A stretch of DNA of 64,000 bases from Ditylenchus dipsaci (lineage: Eukaryota; Nematoda; Chromadorea; Rhabditida; Anguinidae), in the NCBI GenBank assembly GCA_004194705.1, contig SADC01001374.1:372001-436000 (forward strand), written 5' to 3'. Positions 45,891-56,163 of the stretch are shown piece after piece. Every line of letters starts with the position of its first letter. Positions within the stretch are counted from its first letter, which is position 1. The translations under genes and the position numbers were made by a program. A model generated the notes under the pieces. That model ran no database searches. It was not told where the DNA came from and saw only the letters and a list, made by a program, of their open reading frames with translations.

Positions 45891-48291
45891 ATCCTTGACC
45901 AAAACCGGTCGTCGTCAACATCTTCTGCTGGATCCTCGAATCTAGCTGGTTCTAGACGTGAAGACCACTACCCAGAGTACAGAATTGGTAGAATAAAGCA
46001 TAAGCGGATCAAAGTTCACCGAAATGATGATTTGTTGCTGGAAAACGCCATTAGAGTAATGAATTTCCATGCTATTCGCAAGTCAGTGCTCGAGATTGAG
46101 TATTTCGGAGAGGAGGGCACTGGTCTTGGCCCCACTCTTGAGTTCTATGCTCTTGTGGCTGCCGAATTTCAGCGAAAATCACTAACCATGTGGTTGTGTG
46201 ATGACTTAGATGAGCATCAGACCCAGCTGGAAGCACATGAATTAGATCTGGGAGAAGGGGCTAAACTCCTGGGTAAGGCTTTCTTACTTTCGGATTGGAT
46301 TAAGTAATAGAAATATTGCAGGTATTATGTGCGTCGAATAGGTGGCCTGTTCCCCGCATTCTTGCCCCAGGGAACTGAGGACACTAAAAAAGTTTCCTCG
46401 CTGTTCCGCATTTTCGGAATCTTTTGGCTAAAGTGATGCAAGACAATAGATTGGTGGACATACCACTGTCTACCACATTTTTGAGATTAATGTTGTCGCC
46501 CGAGGTAGGAATTTTCATAAAATATATACATCCACCTTCACATTAGTTTCAAATTCAGATCACCAAGTCCAGTCACTCTTCTAACAGCTACTTCAGTCCC
46601 TTGACAACAATTGACGATCTGGCACAAATACATCCTTTGAAGGCCAACTTTCTGCGCTCTCTTCAACAATTCATCCAACAAAAACAAGCTATTGAAAATG
46701 ACTGCAAACTAACAGAGTCAGCCAAGAAAGAATCCATTGCTGGTCTTAAACTCAAGTTAGGAGAGCAAGATCACGGTGAATGCAGTGTAGACGACTTGGG
46801 TCTGAGCTTTGTGCTCAATCCACCCTCCTCCATATTCGCTTACAAGGAGATTGAGCTGGTTGAACAGGGGTCCAAAGTGGATGTGACAGCAGACAATGTA
46901 GAGGAGTATGTGGAAAAGTGCTTGGACTTCTACTTGAATACGGGTATTCGGGAGCAGGTCAGTAAAAAATATGGTCAATTAAAAGCCATCACATATTAAT
47001 TTGTTTTAAATTTGTAATGTAAGCTGAGTAATCACACTATTGTTTTAGGTAACAGCCTTCCGACAAGGATTTGATCTGGTTTTCCCATTAAGTTCACTCA
47101 CAGCTTTTACACCATCTGAAGTGCAGGTAAAATTTTAAACAAATCTCAAGCTTATTATTTTTTAATATGTTTTGCCTATTAGGTTTTGCTCTCTGGCGAA
47201 CAATGCCCTCAATGGACTCGGGACGACATTATGAAATATACTGAGCCCAAACTAGGATATAGCCGAGATTCAGCTGGCTTCCTGCACTTTGTGACGTCTT
47301 AGTTAACATGAACGCAGCTGAGGTAAATTTACTTGAATTTTATGTAAAAATAAATGTTAATTGGAATTCTGTAGATAAGTGGATTGGCCCTGTCCATAGT
47401 CGGGTCAACTTTCAGGGTCAACTTTTTCTTAAATTCAAAAAATGTCAATATTTCTTTTAAAATTATTGTATTTTGATATTTATGACCCTAGGTCAATTTT
47501 TTTGTGCTCTGCACTAAAATTTAGACAGTTTTTTTTCGAGTGATTTTTGAAATTTAGACGTATGAAAATTGGTGCAAAAAAAGTTGAGTGGTCAATTTAG
47601 GGGTCAACATTTGCTAAAACTTTTTAGAGACAAGATTTCATATTTCTATTAGAGCCATCTTGTAGAGCTCGAAAAGTTGAGTGGGGATCATAAAAATCAG
47701 ATTTGGCACTTTCTCAACTAAAAATTTATATTTTGGCACTTGTGACCCCTAAAAAGTTGACGGGTCGACTCGATTGCGGACAGAGCCATTGATTTAAATT
47801 CCAATTTGTTTTTTGACCAAATTTTCTCATATCGAAATCTTTGAGGTTTTGTGGGATAGACTAGCCACTAGACATTAGGTTTGGACAGGCAAGCTCCTGA
47901 GAAAAAAATTTGAAGTTGATCAAAATGTATTTCTGATGCCGGAAAATTGCTATTATGCATGGAAAATTAATTTCTTACTAAAAATGCAATAAAAATGTAG
48001 AAGAAAAACACCAATTTACTTTTTCTGCGATATCCTGTGAATTCATTAATTGAAAGTAATTATTTTAGCGCAAAGGTTTCTGCAGTTTACTACTGGTTGT
48101 TCTTCACTTCCACCAGGAGGTCTTGCCAATCTCCACCTCGGCTAACAGTTGTGCGCAAAGTGGGCAGTGGGGATGGCTCTTTTCCATCAGTCAACACCTG
48201 TGTCCACTACCTAAAGTTGCCGGAGTATAGTTGTGCAGAGATTCTGAGGGAGAGACTGCTAGCTGCCACCTATGAAAGGGTTTCCACTTGA
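45891..48291 (+). CDS. TRIP12: TRIP12-like HECT E3 ubiquitin ligase, C-terminal part
   Basis: Exons: 45891-46272, 46322-46504, 46559-46957, 47049-47126, 47183-47322 and 48069-48291. They encode the whole HECT domain of the TRIP12/UFD4 type. [20 protein letters not shown] and [19 protein letters not shown] give the start. [33 protein letters not shown] and [10 protein letters not shown] follow. The active-site segment is [13 protein letters not shown], with the catalytic Cys codon at 48199-48201. The family adds ubiquitin in the nucleus. Armadillo and WWE parts are not found upstream, so either long introns or a 5' truncation is present. Single missing bases are inferred at the 46322 junction and near 46422-46425 (T run), 47293, 48077-48079 (T run) and 48136. 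AATAAA lies at 48417-48422. Confidence 0.93.
47386..47787. mobile_element. MITE in the last TRIP12 intron
   Basis: The ends GGCCCTGTCCATAGTCGGGT and (inverted) GGCTCTGTCCGCAATCGAGT are followed by CAACTTTCAGGGTC-type words. The outer flanks TTAATTGGAATTCTGTAG and AAATTCCAATTT also pair. Non-coding. It fills most of the 47323-48068 intron. Confidence 0.7.
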
Positions 48292-48422
48292 ACTGAGAAT
48301 AACAAAGGATTGAGTTACCCTGCTCTGTGTTTATTTGTAATATAGAAATGTAGAATTAGTACGGTCAATGTTTTATTCACGAGGTGTTTTACATATTTGT
48401 AGTAATAACAATTAAAAATAAA

Positions 48423-50940
48423 TTTGTTTAAGCACAGTTTACATATTTTTGGACGAGAATTATTATGTGCCTTCTTGGAAAGTGCCCTCTTTTTGACTGA
48501 AAAGTGCTTTCTTTTTTCTTTTAGTCAAAGCAGCAGGTATAGTAACAATTTTTTCAAAGTAATAACACTACCCGATAGCCCTGCAATTCTGGTTTCTAAC
48601 AGGGGATTGCTTGTTGCAACATGTTTAAAAATTTAGCACATAAAGGTAAAAGTATGAATCGAATTATTTTTACGACTTGCTTAGTACAGTCGAGTCTCGA
48701 TAATCCGGCACCCCCTAAAGTTCGTTCCCGCCTTGGGTCCGACATTTTTTTACCTCGGTTTTCAAAGTCTTTTGCCAAATATGATTCCCTAGTCTGGTCC
48801 GAAATATCGCAAGGCTTCCGATTTTGCCGGTCGTTTTTTGAATAGCGAAATTTTTGCCGTAAAGACCCGCGGGTCTCGATAATCCGGCACCCCTTGTTCA
48901 TAAAAGATTGCGATGAATTGATTGATTGAAAAATTACGATTTGGAGCTGTTTTAGCTACTTTGAATTTTTTGGCCAAAAGGGCTGAAATCGGCCCAAGGG
49001 TCTTTTACAAAAGACCCCAAAAGACTTTCTGAACTCAATTTGAGTACTGAAAGTCTTGGTGGGAATATTGGTGAAGTGTAAGTTGGGCTGATTCGGCCTT
49101 ATGGCTCAAAAATTATAAAAACGTTTACTGTTTAACATTTTAACTATGTTTGAAATTTACTAGTCAAATAAGGGTGCCGATTGGTGCCTTTATTGTGTTG
49201 TGCAGATTAATAATTTTTTTATCAAACACGAAACACACGCAAAACTAAAAAATCAGGTTTAAAGATAAATATCCACCCTAAATCCAGGCTCTAATCTACC
49301 GTCCCCAACTTATAGGGCAAGAAAAACAATTTTTAGAAGCAACTATAAGTACACGTGTTTGCGCTTAAAAGAAAGCCAAGATCTTTTAGGTAAAGGTTCT
49401 GGTGAGAAATCTAACATTGGTTTGCAAAAAATGGCAGAATAGGCTGAAATCCACCATCTCCGGTTTGGAGAGACTCAGAAACTTCTGGACCTATTCCACA
49501 ATAGATGGGGGGTTTACCTTGGTCCCTTGTTGTTTTTTATTGTGACTTTCAGATTAAAAGTTAGGCAAAAGTAGTACAGAGTATGTAAGGATGGACTTAA
49601 ACATGAGTTTGCGTGTTTGTGCAAATTTGTGCAAACAAGGTTAATCGGCCCCATACGACAATAGAACACTTTTTTCCTTGGTCCCTTTTGTGTTTATTTT
49701 TAGTTATTTTTAGGCTTATTGTTAGGCAAGCGCTGGCGAGCGTATGTTAGGACGGACTCAATCGTGAATTTCAAACATTTTTGAACCTGTCCTAAGATAC
49801 GCGGATCCACCGTGGCCTAAGTCACGAAAAGTATAAAAAATTAACAAGAAGACCAAGTCAAAAATAGGGCTGGTTAACCATTTGGATAGAAAAACAAAAT
49901 GTGACAAAAAGTAAAATTTAAAATTTTTTTCTTTGGTCAAACCAAATAATCACCAAAATGTTTGTAGATATCGCCTAAACCTATTCCAAATACAAGAAAT
50001 AAATGCCGAAAATGCCAGATTGACCAACTTTGCAAGCACAAGAATGAGCAGGGTGCAACAAAACCTCAACGAAGAAATCTTGTATTCACTAGTTTTGTGA
50101 TCAACTAAGGAACATCCCAAAGATAGGCGCTGAACTAGATGAGGTCAATAAAAGACTGAAAGATATTGAAAGGTTCGCATTGCAAAGAACTAGCCATGCT
50201 ATGTTTAGAGAGTGTCCACAACACTTTGTTACAAAAGAAACTAGCTCTAAAGATATATGTAATATACTGTAAATAAACAAATGTATAATAGTAACAAAAT
50301 GTAAAAATCTTTTTCACGGACTGTTGACGAGAAATTATGGTCATTAAAAGTAGACGTCAATGACAAAAAATGGTGGAAAATTTAATTTTTGACCATTATT
50401 TTCATCGGTTAACCCGGGTATTTTGCTATCAAAACAGGAGTCATCGGGAAAATTGAGTTTTTGAGGGTGCTGTACCACAATTTTCCCATATGGATTTGTA
50501 TGGATTTGTTAAGACTCGCTTCGTTTTCGAAGAGTCTTCGTTTTATTAAAAAAGACCTCTTTTTTTTGTAGAGGGACTGGAATGTTTTGTACCATTGTGT
50601 AGCCAGTGAAATAGGCTTTTAGTTGCGTGGTCACAAGTTCAGAATTTTGGGGAAAAACACACATAAATACAAGAAATAAAGTCGAAAATTTTGAAAAGTC
50701 GAGTTAACTGTGTGCCAACCCTAGTCAAGTACATGCGAGACAAATTTGAAGAAATTCGATAAATTAGAATTATAGTCTTTTGAAATAAAATTTTCAGAAA
50801 TTTCCGGCGGCCTTATCGCCGAAGAGGTTGAAAATAATCCCCTCCCTCTATTAATACCCCACCCTCTAATAATCCCCACCCTCCGAGGGGGTTGATTAAT
50901 AATCCCTGGGGGATTAAAAGAGGTTATACGGTAAATTGAA
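48423..50940. other. repeat-rich spacer after TRIP12
   Basis: At 48687-48896 lies a hybrid: a pogo-type end CAGTCGAGTCTCGATAATCC followed by the GTTCGTTCCCGCC family body, then the TCTCGATAATCCGGCACCCC word again in direct orientation. Two copies of the 22.57 kb dispersed repeat lie at about 49510-49620 and 49670-49800. A TACCGTATT-family right end with CCCTCTAATAATCCCC words lies at about 50820-50935. No gene is recognised. Confidence 0.5.
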
Positions 50941-50944
50941 AATT

Positions 50945-51061
50945 TCACTTTATTTTAAGGACTCGCGTGACTTTGCGAACTCTAACGCCCCTATGTTATT
51001 TTTAGATGCTTATCAGAAGACGCTCCCTCGAAGAACAAATAAAAAGAAGCAATTGAGATTA
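50945..51061 (+). pseudogene. duplicated PTIP intron-exon fragment (copy of 33236-33352)
   Basis: This copies the end of a PTIP intron (GCGAACTCTAACGCCCCTAT), its acceptor and about 45 bases of the exon starting at 33305. Small indels put it out of frame: CTCGAAGAACAAATAAAAAG against CTCGGAAGAACAAATAAAAG. The rest of the exon is missing. It is a second, independent PTIP fragment outside the gene. Confidence 0.87.
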
Positions 51062-52129
51062 ATGGTCCAATGATAAGGTCCAAAGAATTAATGGTCCAAC
51101 CAGTAACCTATTTGATCAGAATGTCAATTCAATATGCATTTATTCAAAGAAGCACAACATAAGAGAATTTCGCGAAACCAAGGAAGTGAAAAACTTTTTT
51201 CTATAGATGAGAATAAGAAAAAGATACAATTTTCCTATATTACTTGATCACAAAAGAGTAGACAATATACTCGATTAGCACATACAATCGAGATAAGATG
51301 CTCATATGAAATAATGAGCAGTTAGTTGTTTGCCTTATCCGTACCCAGGAGCATCTGTTCACAAATTGATACCGACTTTTGTCACTATCTCGACAACCCT
51401 TAATCAAAATCGAGTCATTTTGGTGTTTAAATCAATCGTTAAAAAAACGGTTGCTGAGTCCGCATGAAGAGTGACGATGTTAAGTGTTCACAATGAGGAT
51501 CTTTTTGTGTATGCTAAAACAGTCTTCTCATTGTGTTTGCGCTTTAAAAGCAAAAAAGGTGAAACAACTTGAAATCCAAACTAAAATTTGAAACAACCAT
51601 TCGACTCTCCAAAAGGACGATTTCATCACTGAAACCCAAAATTTAAACCAAATAAAGTCTAAAACAAGCCGTCGACTTCTCAGAGAAATTGAAGAAAAAA
51701 TTGACCAAAAAAAAAATTTTTTGCTCATTAATAGCAAAACCTCAAAACTCGAGTCTCGATTAACCGACACACCTTGAGACCGGCCTAATTCCAATGTGCA
51801 CAAAAGAGCACATTTTGCCAACCCTGGTACTAATTCACAATCCCTCACCACATATAACGTTTTAATCAACTTCTAAGTTTTTTATACAGTAAAAACGATG
51901 TAAAACATTTATTGAGGGTATTTAACACATGCTATTCGTCATTGGAACTGGACAAAAAGTCTTTCAATGCATTTTTGTTTCAAGACCTAACTAAAAATTT
52001 ATAGAAGTGCTCGAAACAAAACCCTTACAATTTGAAGAAATGTTTTAGTCGTTAGCTATGCCTAGAGGTAGTCAATTTAACCCCACTTTTAACAGATATG
52101 TCACTCAAAAATCTATAAAACAATTCGAA
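51062..52129. other. unassigned spacer
   Basis: A lone pogo-type word CTCGAGTCTCGATTAACCGA lies at 51749. A minus-strand frame at 51528-51869 has no recognised domain. Nothing else is supported. Confidence 0.35.
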
Positions 52130-52269
52130 GAAATTTCGCCGACCTATTGAAACCACAACGAAATTCTGCTGGGCTCATGCAATTAAAAGACTGAGCGTTA
52201 CGACGCCTCATCACCCATCCAACAGTCCAATCATTCCAAATTTAGAAATCCTAAATTTTTACTTTCCAG

Positions 52270-52541
52270 CCAAACATACAGCAGCTATCACCCCCAATAC
52301 ACCACACCCAACAGTCCATCCACCTCACACAACATCTCAATTAGAGCTGACTAGCCAAATTCAACAGCAGGCCTCTCATCACACTCAACATCAGCCATGC
52401 CACCACATACAGAAGCAGTCCACTCACCACAACCGACAGAACGACCAACAGCAATTTGAGTTAAATAATATTTTGTTAGCTGTGACTGGTATTGAAAGCC
52501 GGATAACTGTGCTAGAGAAGAAGTTTTTAGGTCAGTGATTG
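52270..52541 (+). CDS. Gln/His-rich C-terminal exon, inverted partner of 38.9 kb
   Basis: After a TTTCCAG acceptor the frame stays open for about 90 codons, to a TGA at 52539-52541. It reads HTTSQLELTSQIQQQASHH, then HHIQKQSTHHNRQNDQQQF, then ELNNILLAVTGIESRITVLE and KKFLGQ. The end has heptad-like spacing (ITVLEKKFL). The coding sequence and 3' flank match the inverted segment at 38625-39120. The 5' part of the gene is not found. I cannot tell a working last exon from a dispersed gene fragment. Confidence 0.4.
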
Positions 52542-52695
52542 AAAGGATGAGATTTGCATCCTCTCAAAAATAGGATTCTACTGTAAACAGTATCTTAAAT
52601 ATCATATTTAAGAAGACATCGCGTTTAAGATACTCAGAAAATTGTAATTAAAAAGCATTGTTGATTTTCATGCATTCATATATTTTAATGTAATA

Positions 52696-52943
52696 TACCG
52701 TATTATCTCCATTAAACGGACAATCTCTAATAAACGGGCCCCCTCGACTTTGAGGGTTTTTATCTCAGCACAGAGTGTTTATTTGTAAGTTTTTATTGCA
52801 TTACTGAACTCCCACGAGCTTTGCCGATTGAACTTTTCAGATTTTGGTTGAGCACCCAAAAATCTCGAGATCGTCATCAAATCTTTCCGATTTTGAGGGG
52901 TTGAAAAATAAACAGGCATGCTCGTTTAATAGAGATAATACGA
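52696..52943. mobile_element. TACCGTATT-family MITE, copy at 52.7 kb
   Basis: The ends TACCGTATTATCTCCATTAA and (right) TTTAATAGAGATAATACG are inverted. The interior has CTCGACTTTGAGGGTTTTTA, CTCCCACGAGCTTTGCCGAT and CACCCAAAAATCTCGAGATC. A truncated sister copy is at 38625-38720, inside the matching duplicated segment. That dates the insertion before the duplication. Confidence 0.85.
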
Positions 52944-53507
52944 AATTTGTCTCGAATGCATTCAAAGGTTGACAATAGGTTTAACTAATTTAAAAAAATG
53001 AGCAGCATATCCTCGCATAGGATATATAATGTAAGCTCAATTGTTTCCTAAAAAAATATATTTCAGTATATGTAATATATTTCAATGTTTTTTTATGAAT
53101 AAATATCTCATCTTTGATGGTTGACACATTTTCGTAACGAATAACATTTTATGAATTCAGAAGAGCAAACTAAATGCAACTCAATCGTAGGGAATCAGAT
53201 CAGCGACAATTACCAAGTGCTCCCCCTTCACTTTGCCTAGAAAAAAGCCTAATAATGGTGCTGCATTAAATTACAGCTTTCATTGTACATTTTTATATAG
53301 ATTCTTCTGTCCAAGAGAAAGATGAAGAAGACACAAATAGATAAATAGATCAAAAACAGAAAGTGGCCCTCATTCGTCCTCCTAACAACGATGCTGTTAA
53401 ATGTTTTATGGTCCAAGAAGAAGTCGGAAAAAAAGAAGTCAGACTATGATTTATGTATCTTTTCATTCAATAAAACTCTTCTAATTTATACATTATAATA
53501 CATTTAG

Positions 53508-53642
53508 TGTTAAGAAATCTTCTATGAGGAGCAGGATGAGATTTCCAACGGAGACAAAAGATCAGATGGCGCTGCTAATATGCTGGCAAATGACATGCGC
53601 AGCATGTCCACAGATGATGAGAAGGCAGAGACCGCTCTTGAG
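53508..53642 (+). CDS. isolated exon-like segment
   Basis: A CATTTAG acceptor and a GAG/GTAGAA donor bracket 135 bases. One frame after an early TAA reads EQDEISNGDKRSDGAANMLA then NDMRSMSTDDEKAETALE, acidic and natural-looking. A second frame is also open. No partner exon and no family are recognised. An AATAAA lies upstream at 53470. Confidence 0.25.
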
Positions 53643-53708
53643 GTAGAATAATTTTCACGTTTAAATTTTGGTTTTGAATTTTTTTGGTTTTAATTCTCGG
53701 GTTCCAGC

Positions 53709-54561
53709 AGTGTGGGAATACAGTTAATTTTATCTGGATTTTGAAAATTAGTTAAAAATAACTAATTTGAAAAATAGTTAATTTTTACTGATTATAAATT
53801 TTAGTTAAAAAAAACTGAAACCCAAATCCAGTAAAAAATAGTTAAAAATCTTTATCTTTTCGCTTCTTCTGTCTTTTTTAGTACTTTTCGGTGTTTTTAG
53901 TGCTTTTCTTGTGCTTCTCATGGTCCTAAACTTCCAGGATGACTAGTTACAGTCATAAAAGAAGAAAAAAAATTGCCTCTTGGCAGACTCGAACTCGAGC
54001 AAAAGTTTTTTTTGGCCGCCCTTCACCACTAGGCATTAGAGACTTATCTCTGAGAGAGATCATTCCGATAACATATATTAACATGGATTTATTAAGCAAT
54101 TTTCTGTTTGTACAACTGTCTCAAGTGAATAAGTGTTGCTGAAGTTAATGGATGCAAGCACACTAAAGAGAGAAAATAAATCCATGTTAATATATGTTAT
54201 TGAAATGGTCTCTCTCAGAGGTGAGTCTCTATGGCCTAGTGGTGAAGGGCGGCCAAAAAAAACTTTTGCTCGAGTTCGACTCTGCCAAGAGGCAAATTTT
54301 TTTCTTTTTTCATGACTGTAACTAGTCATCCTGGAAGTTAAGGACCATGAGTAGCACGAGAAAAGCACTAAAAACACCAAAAAGTACCAAAAAAAGACAA
54401 AAGAAGCAAAAAGATAAAGAATTTTAACTATTTTTAACTGGATTTGGGTTTCAGTTAATTTTAACTAAAATTTAAAATCAGTTAAAATTAACTACTTTTC
54501 AAATTAGTTATTTTTAACTAATTTTCAAAATCCAGTTAAAATTAACTGTATTCCCCACACT
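53709..54561. repeat. 853-base foldback with tRNA-like words in the arms
   Basis: The ends CAGTGTGGGAATACAGTTAA and (right) TTAACTGTATTCCCCACACT are hAT-like. The arms, about 53709-54098 and 54163-54561, are inverted copies. Each contains GGCCTAGTGGTGAAGGGCGG followed by GCTCGAGTTCGACTCTGCC. These resemble the A and B boxes of a tRNA-type internal promoter, but the spacer and stems do not form a tRNA. The flanking 8-mers are not identical. Confidence 0.8.
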
Positions 54562-56155
54562 GAATCAGCGAAAAAAATATGAAAAAAAGGAATGATTCGA
54601 GTGGGAGTCGAACATGCGACATGAAAAAAGAGCGTTCGCAACGATCCACTGCGCCATACTGACATGTTTATTACTGCCATTTATTGTTGGTATATTTCAG
54701 CTGATCAATTTTACAACTTAAAAGTGGAATATCTCGGCCTAGACTGCTCCATAGGAAATTTTGATTGCAAGATGATAACAAGCTCAGTTAGGGCTATCTT
54801 TTGGTATATAAGGTTTTTTGATAGCGCACGGGGTGGTCGTGCCTTTCCCGTGTTAGCAAAAAAAATTCTTGGCAAAACGACCGCTTAGCAAATCGACCAC
54901 TTAGCAAAATGCCGCTTAAATTTCGGGGTACAGCCGTTTTGTTTTCTCTCCATGCATTCTTAGTTTAGGAATAAAAACTTTTATTGCTTTTCATCCACTA
55001 TTCAGCTCTTTTACAAAAACTTTTAATTAGCACACCTTATAGCATGAGAGTGTCTTCACACACAGACCATAACACACCCATTCCTTTTTTGTTCAATAAA
55101 AAACGAAAAATTTTGCCATAAATTTTTGGGTCCAAGTTTTGCCTGCAGGCATTTTGCAGTAACAGACATAGACTGATTACAAGGAAGTCATCAACAGCTG
55201 CTGCTGCTATACTAACCGTTTTTGCTCCGTTCCAACAATTGGTTTGTCAAAGATCGATTTTTGATATAGGGAAAACGCCTCATCCTTTGTAAAAAAATTA
55301 TTTTTGAGCAGTTATTTTATTGTTTCTGGAAATGGATCGGGAGAAACACTTTTGATGCCCAACTCAGAATGGGGTGACCTTAGTAATACCTTGTTGTTAT
55401 TGTTAAATGAGTTTTTTTGTCTTGCTACTTAGACCATCTAACTTGAAGTTTTTTTGCGAGCTCGTCTCACATTCTTTTGTAGCAAAAAGGGTGTAAACAT
55501 CAGGCAAAAAGAGAGTTACTAAGTTTGTTTTTGTCCACCTATACGAAACTTGAACAATAGACTAAAAATATGTTTTTTTGCAAAAGACCAATAAAGGCTT
55601 TACGAAGGAAAAATGATATGATAACAGAGTAAAGAAAAAAATTAACAAAAAAAGTGTCTCTTTGTAATATTGGTGTAACAAAACACGCTATGCACTGCGC
55701 TGCTAGTTGTTTAGCGTAATAATGAAAAAAAGTGGAGGAAAAAATATTCGAATTTCTTTTAACTAGGCTAACCAGTCAGATATCAGAGATTTATGAAATA
55801 TGTGTAGCAACGAATGCAGTAGCAACGTCTACTACCGTTCAAAATTTACGCTAGAAAACTGAAAAATAGACTGAAAAAACAAACGATTATCAGTGGTATC
55901 ACCGCCATCCCACTATTTTACTACAACGAAAAAATATTTGATTAACCAGAATTAATAGAGAAGTTCTCACTGCAAATTCTCAGTGAGCTCATCAAATCAC
56001 TCAAATTACCCCTAGACGCTGGTCAAATAATCCAAAATAAATATATTGTCACCAGGTAAGATCGAACCTGCACACCATTTTGGCCATGAAACCATGGTGC
56101 GCAAGGCCTAAAAATTTGTCGATTACAATAAAATGGCTTTTGGCGTTTTGTCCTT
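54562..56155. other. unassigned spacer
   Basis: At 54837-54930 lies a single array of TTAGCAAAACGACCGC-type words, like one end of a minisatellite-ended element. Minus-strand tRNA-like words lie at 54600-54665 and 56040-56105 (GGTTCGATCTTACC), without a foldable tRNA. No gene is recognised. Confidence 0.4.
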
Positions 56156-56163
56156 GCAAAAAT

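Noticed and set aside
54600..54665. Minus-strand tRNA-like text (TGGCGCAGTGG and TGTTCGACTCC)
   Set aside because: A and B box words are present, but acceptor and T stems do not pair, so it is not called as a tRNA gene. A SINE remnant is more likely.
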